Below are positions 5,421 through 6,526 of a DNA stretch of 6,526 nt, piece by piece (positions within the stretch are counted from its first letter, which is position 1; each line of letters begins with the position of its first letter). The notes under the pieces were generated by a model that was not told the DNA's origin, searched no databases, and was given only the letters and a program-made list of their open reading frames with translations. Made by a program: the position numbers and the translations under genes. The stretch is from Rickettsia typhi (GTDB lineage: Bacteria; Pseudomonadota; Alphaproteobacteria; Rickettsiales; UBA1997): the NCBI GenBank assembly GCA_945888585.1, contig CAMDAI010000074.1, forward strand, positions 1 to 6,526, in the 5' to 3' direction.

Positions 5421-6526
5421 ATGAAAATTAAACTGGAAGAATTTCCTAATTATTCTGAATTAAAAATTTTAAGTGAAGCCCTATTAAAAAATGGTGACGA
5501 ACTTAGATTAGTTGGTGGCTGCGTGCGCGACTATTTAAAAAAAGAATCAATTTCAGATATTGATTTGGCTTGTAAATATTTACCAAATAAAACCATCCAT
5601 ATTTTAAATAAAAAAAATATCAAAGCACTTCCAACTGGTATAAAACACGGTACTATAACCGCCATAATTAACGGAAAGAATTTTGAAATAACCACTCTTA
5701 GAATTGATAAAAATACTGATGGGCGTCATGCTGAAGTAGAATTTACTGATGATTTTTTACTTGATGCCAAAAGACGTGACTTTACGATTAACGCTATGTC
5801 CATTGATTTTAGCGGCAAGCTTTATGATTATTTTAATGGAAAAAAAGATTTAGAAAATTCTGAAGTAAAATTTATTGGCGATGTCCAAACCAGAATTAAT
5901 GAAGACTATCTTCGCATTTTAAGATTTTTTCGCTTTTCTTGTTATTATGCTAAAAACCTTGATAGTGAAGGATTGAATTCCTGTGTAGAATTAAAAGATC
6001 AATTAACTAATTTATCTTCTGAGAGAATTAAAAATGAATTGATAAAAATTCTTCATTGTAATCACAGAAATAATTTGAGTTTAGTTCTAAATGAAATGTT
6101 AAAAAATGGCATTTTAAAAATAATTTTTAGACAACAAAATGATGACTTAGCTCTTTTTGAAAATTTACTACTCTTTGAAGAAAAATTAAAAGAAAACAGC
6201 AACTATTTATTACGCTTTGCTGCCATAATCTATAATCAGGATAATTGGCTAAAAATTGCTCAACACTTACGTTTTTCCAATCAAGAAATTAATTATCTTA
6301 AAGCCATTTTAAAACCAGATTTTATTATTAATCCAGAAGTTACACAAAATGATCTAGACGAGATTATGTTTGATTATAACAGAAAAATTATCATCGATAA
6401 TCTGATATTTTATCTTGTTAAAAATAAAATTGATGATCAGAAAATTGCTAAATTTTTCTCTTTGAGAAATTTGATTTTAACCAGAGAACTAAATAAATTC
6501 CCACTTAATGGTAATGATTTATTAGC
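5421..6526 (+). CDS. cca: tRNA CCA-adding nucleotidyltransferase / poly(A) polymerase family, 3'-truncated by window edge
   Basis: The frame is open from ATG 5421 to the window end, 368 visible residues with no stop, so the gene continues outside. It is a class II nucleotidyltransferase of the family that adds or repairs the CCA end of tRNAs. The N-terminal head shows RLVGGCVRDYL (residues 29-39), catalytic Asp46 and Asp48 in SDIDLA, TGIKHGT (72-78), FEITTLRID (88-96) and RRDFTINAM (118-126). The neck follows with EDYLRILRFFRF and then LSSERIKNELIKIL, typical of this family. The visible end, FPLNGNDLL, resembles a conserved motif near the C-terminus, so little should be missing. CCA addition, A-addition only, and PcnB-type poly(A) polymerase are hard to separate by motif; I prefer CCA because alphaproteobacteria usually carry this form. 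A weak TGGAA lies upstream of the start. No other Met occurs before residue 126, so the start is well set. Confidence 0.88.
   Translation, partial: MKIKLEEFPNYSELKILSEALLKNGDELRLVGGCVRDYLKKESISDIDLACKYLPNKTIHILNKKNIKALPTGIKHGTITAIINGKNFEITTLRIDKNTDGRHAEVEFTDDFLLDAKRRDFTINAMSIDFSGKLYDYFNGKKDLENSEVKFIGDVQTRINEDYLRILRFFRFSCYYAKNLDSEGLNSCVELKDQLTNLSSERIKNELIKILHCNHRNNLSLVLNEMLKNGILKIIFRQQNDDLALFENLLLFEEKLKENSNYLLRFAAIIYNQDNWLKIAQHLRFSNQEINYLKAILKPDFIINPEVTQNDLDEIMFDYNRKIIIDNLIFYLVKNKIDDQKIAKFFSLRNLILTRELNKFPLNGNDLL

Overview
This window is an AT-rich stretch of bacterial chromosome with all supported genes on the + strand. It holds four complete genes and two genes cut by the window edges. The gene set (six-domain ribosomal protein S1 with a C-terminal tail, rpsA followed at once by a short membrane-anchored SppA, an LpxR-type outer-membrane lipid A deacylase) points to a Gram-negative bacterium with lipid A. 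I think an AT-rich, possibly host-associated alphaproteobacterium is most likely. That is an inference from gene content, gene order and base composition, because no rRNA is present.

Layout: (1) bases 1-1028 are the 3' part of a transglutaminase-like (papain-fold) protein whose start lies upstream of the window. (2) 1070-2113 encode a secreted, beta-barrel LpxR/DUF2219 family protein, 41 nt after the first gene. These two are both envelope-type genes. (3) 2114-2257 is an intergenic region with a good sigma70-type promoter (TTGCAC-17-TATAGT) driving rpsA. (4) 2258-3985 rpsA and 4003-4959 sppA are 17 nt apart and probably co-transcribed. (5) 4960-5102 is an AT-rich spacer with the acpP promoter (TTGAAA-18-TATATT). 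An 8-bp inverted repeat lies between its -35 and -10. (6) 5103-5345 acpP, the acyl carrier protein, is followed by a perfect 14-bp-stem intrinsic terminator at 5372-5408. (7) 5421 to the window end is a tRNA CCA-adding enzyme/poly(A) polymerase family gene. It is truncated by the window edge and starts only 12 nt after the terminator.

The genes mostly serve housekeeping roles: translation (S1, CCA addition), lipid synthesis (AcpP), membrane proteolysis (SppA) and envelope modification (LpxR, perhaps the transglutaminase-like protein). I see no mobile element, CRISPR array, tRNA, rRNA or defence system, and no convincing new multi-gene system. The points most worth a second look are regulatory: the terminator tight against cca, the palindrome in the acpP promoter, and the absence of recognisable Shine-Dalgarno sequences in front of most genes. 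No gene-free stretch exceeds 300 bases.
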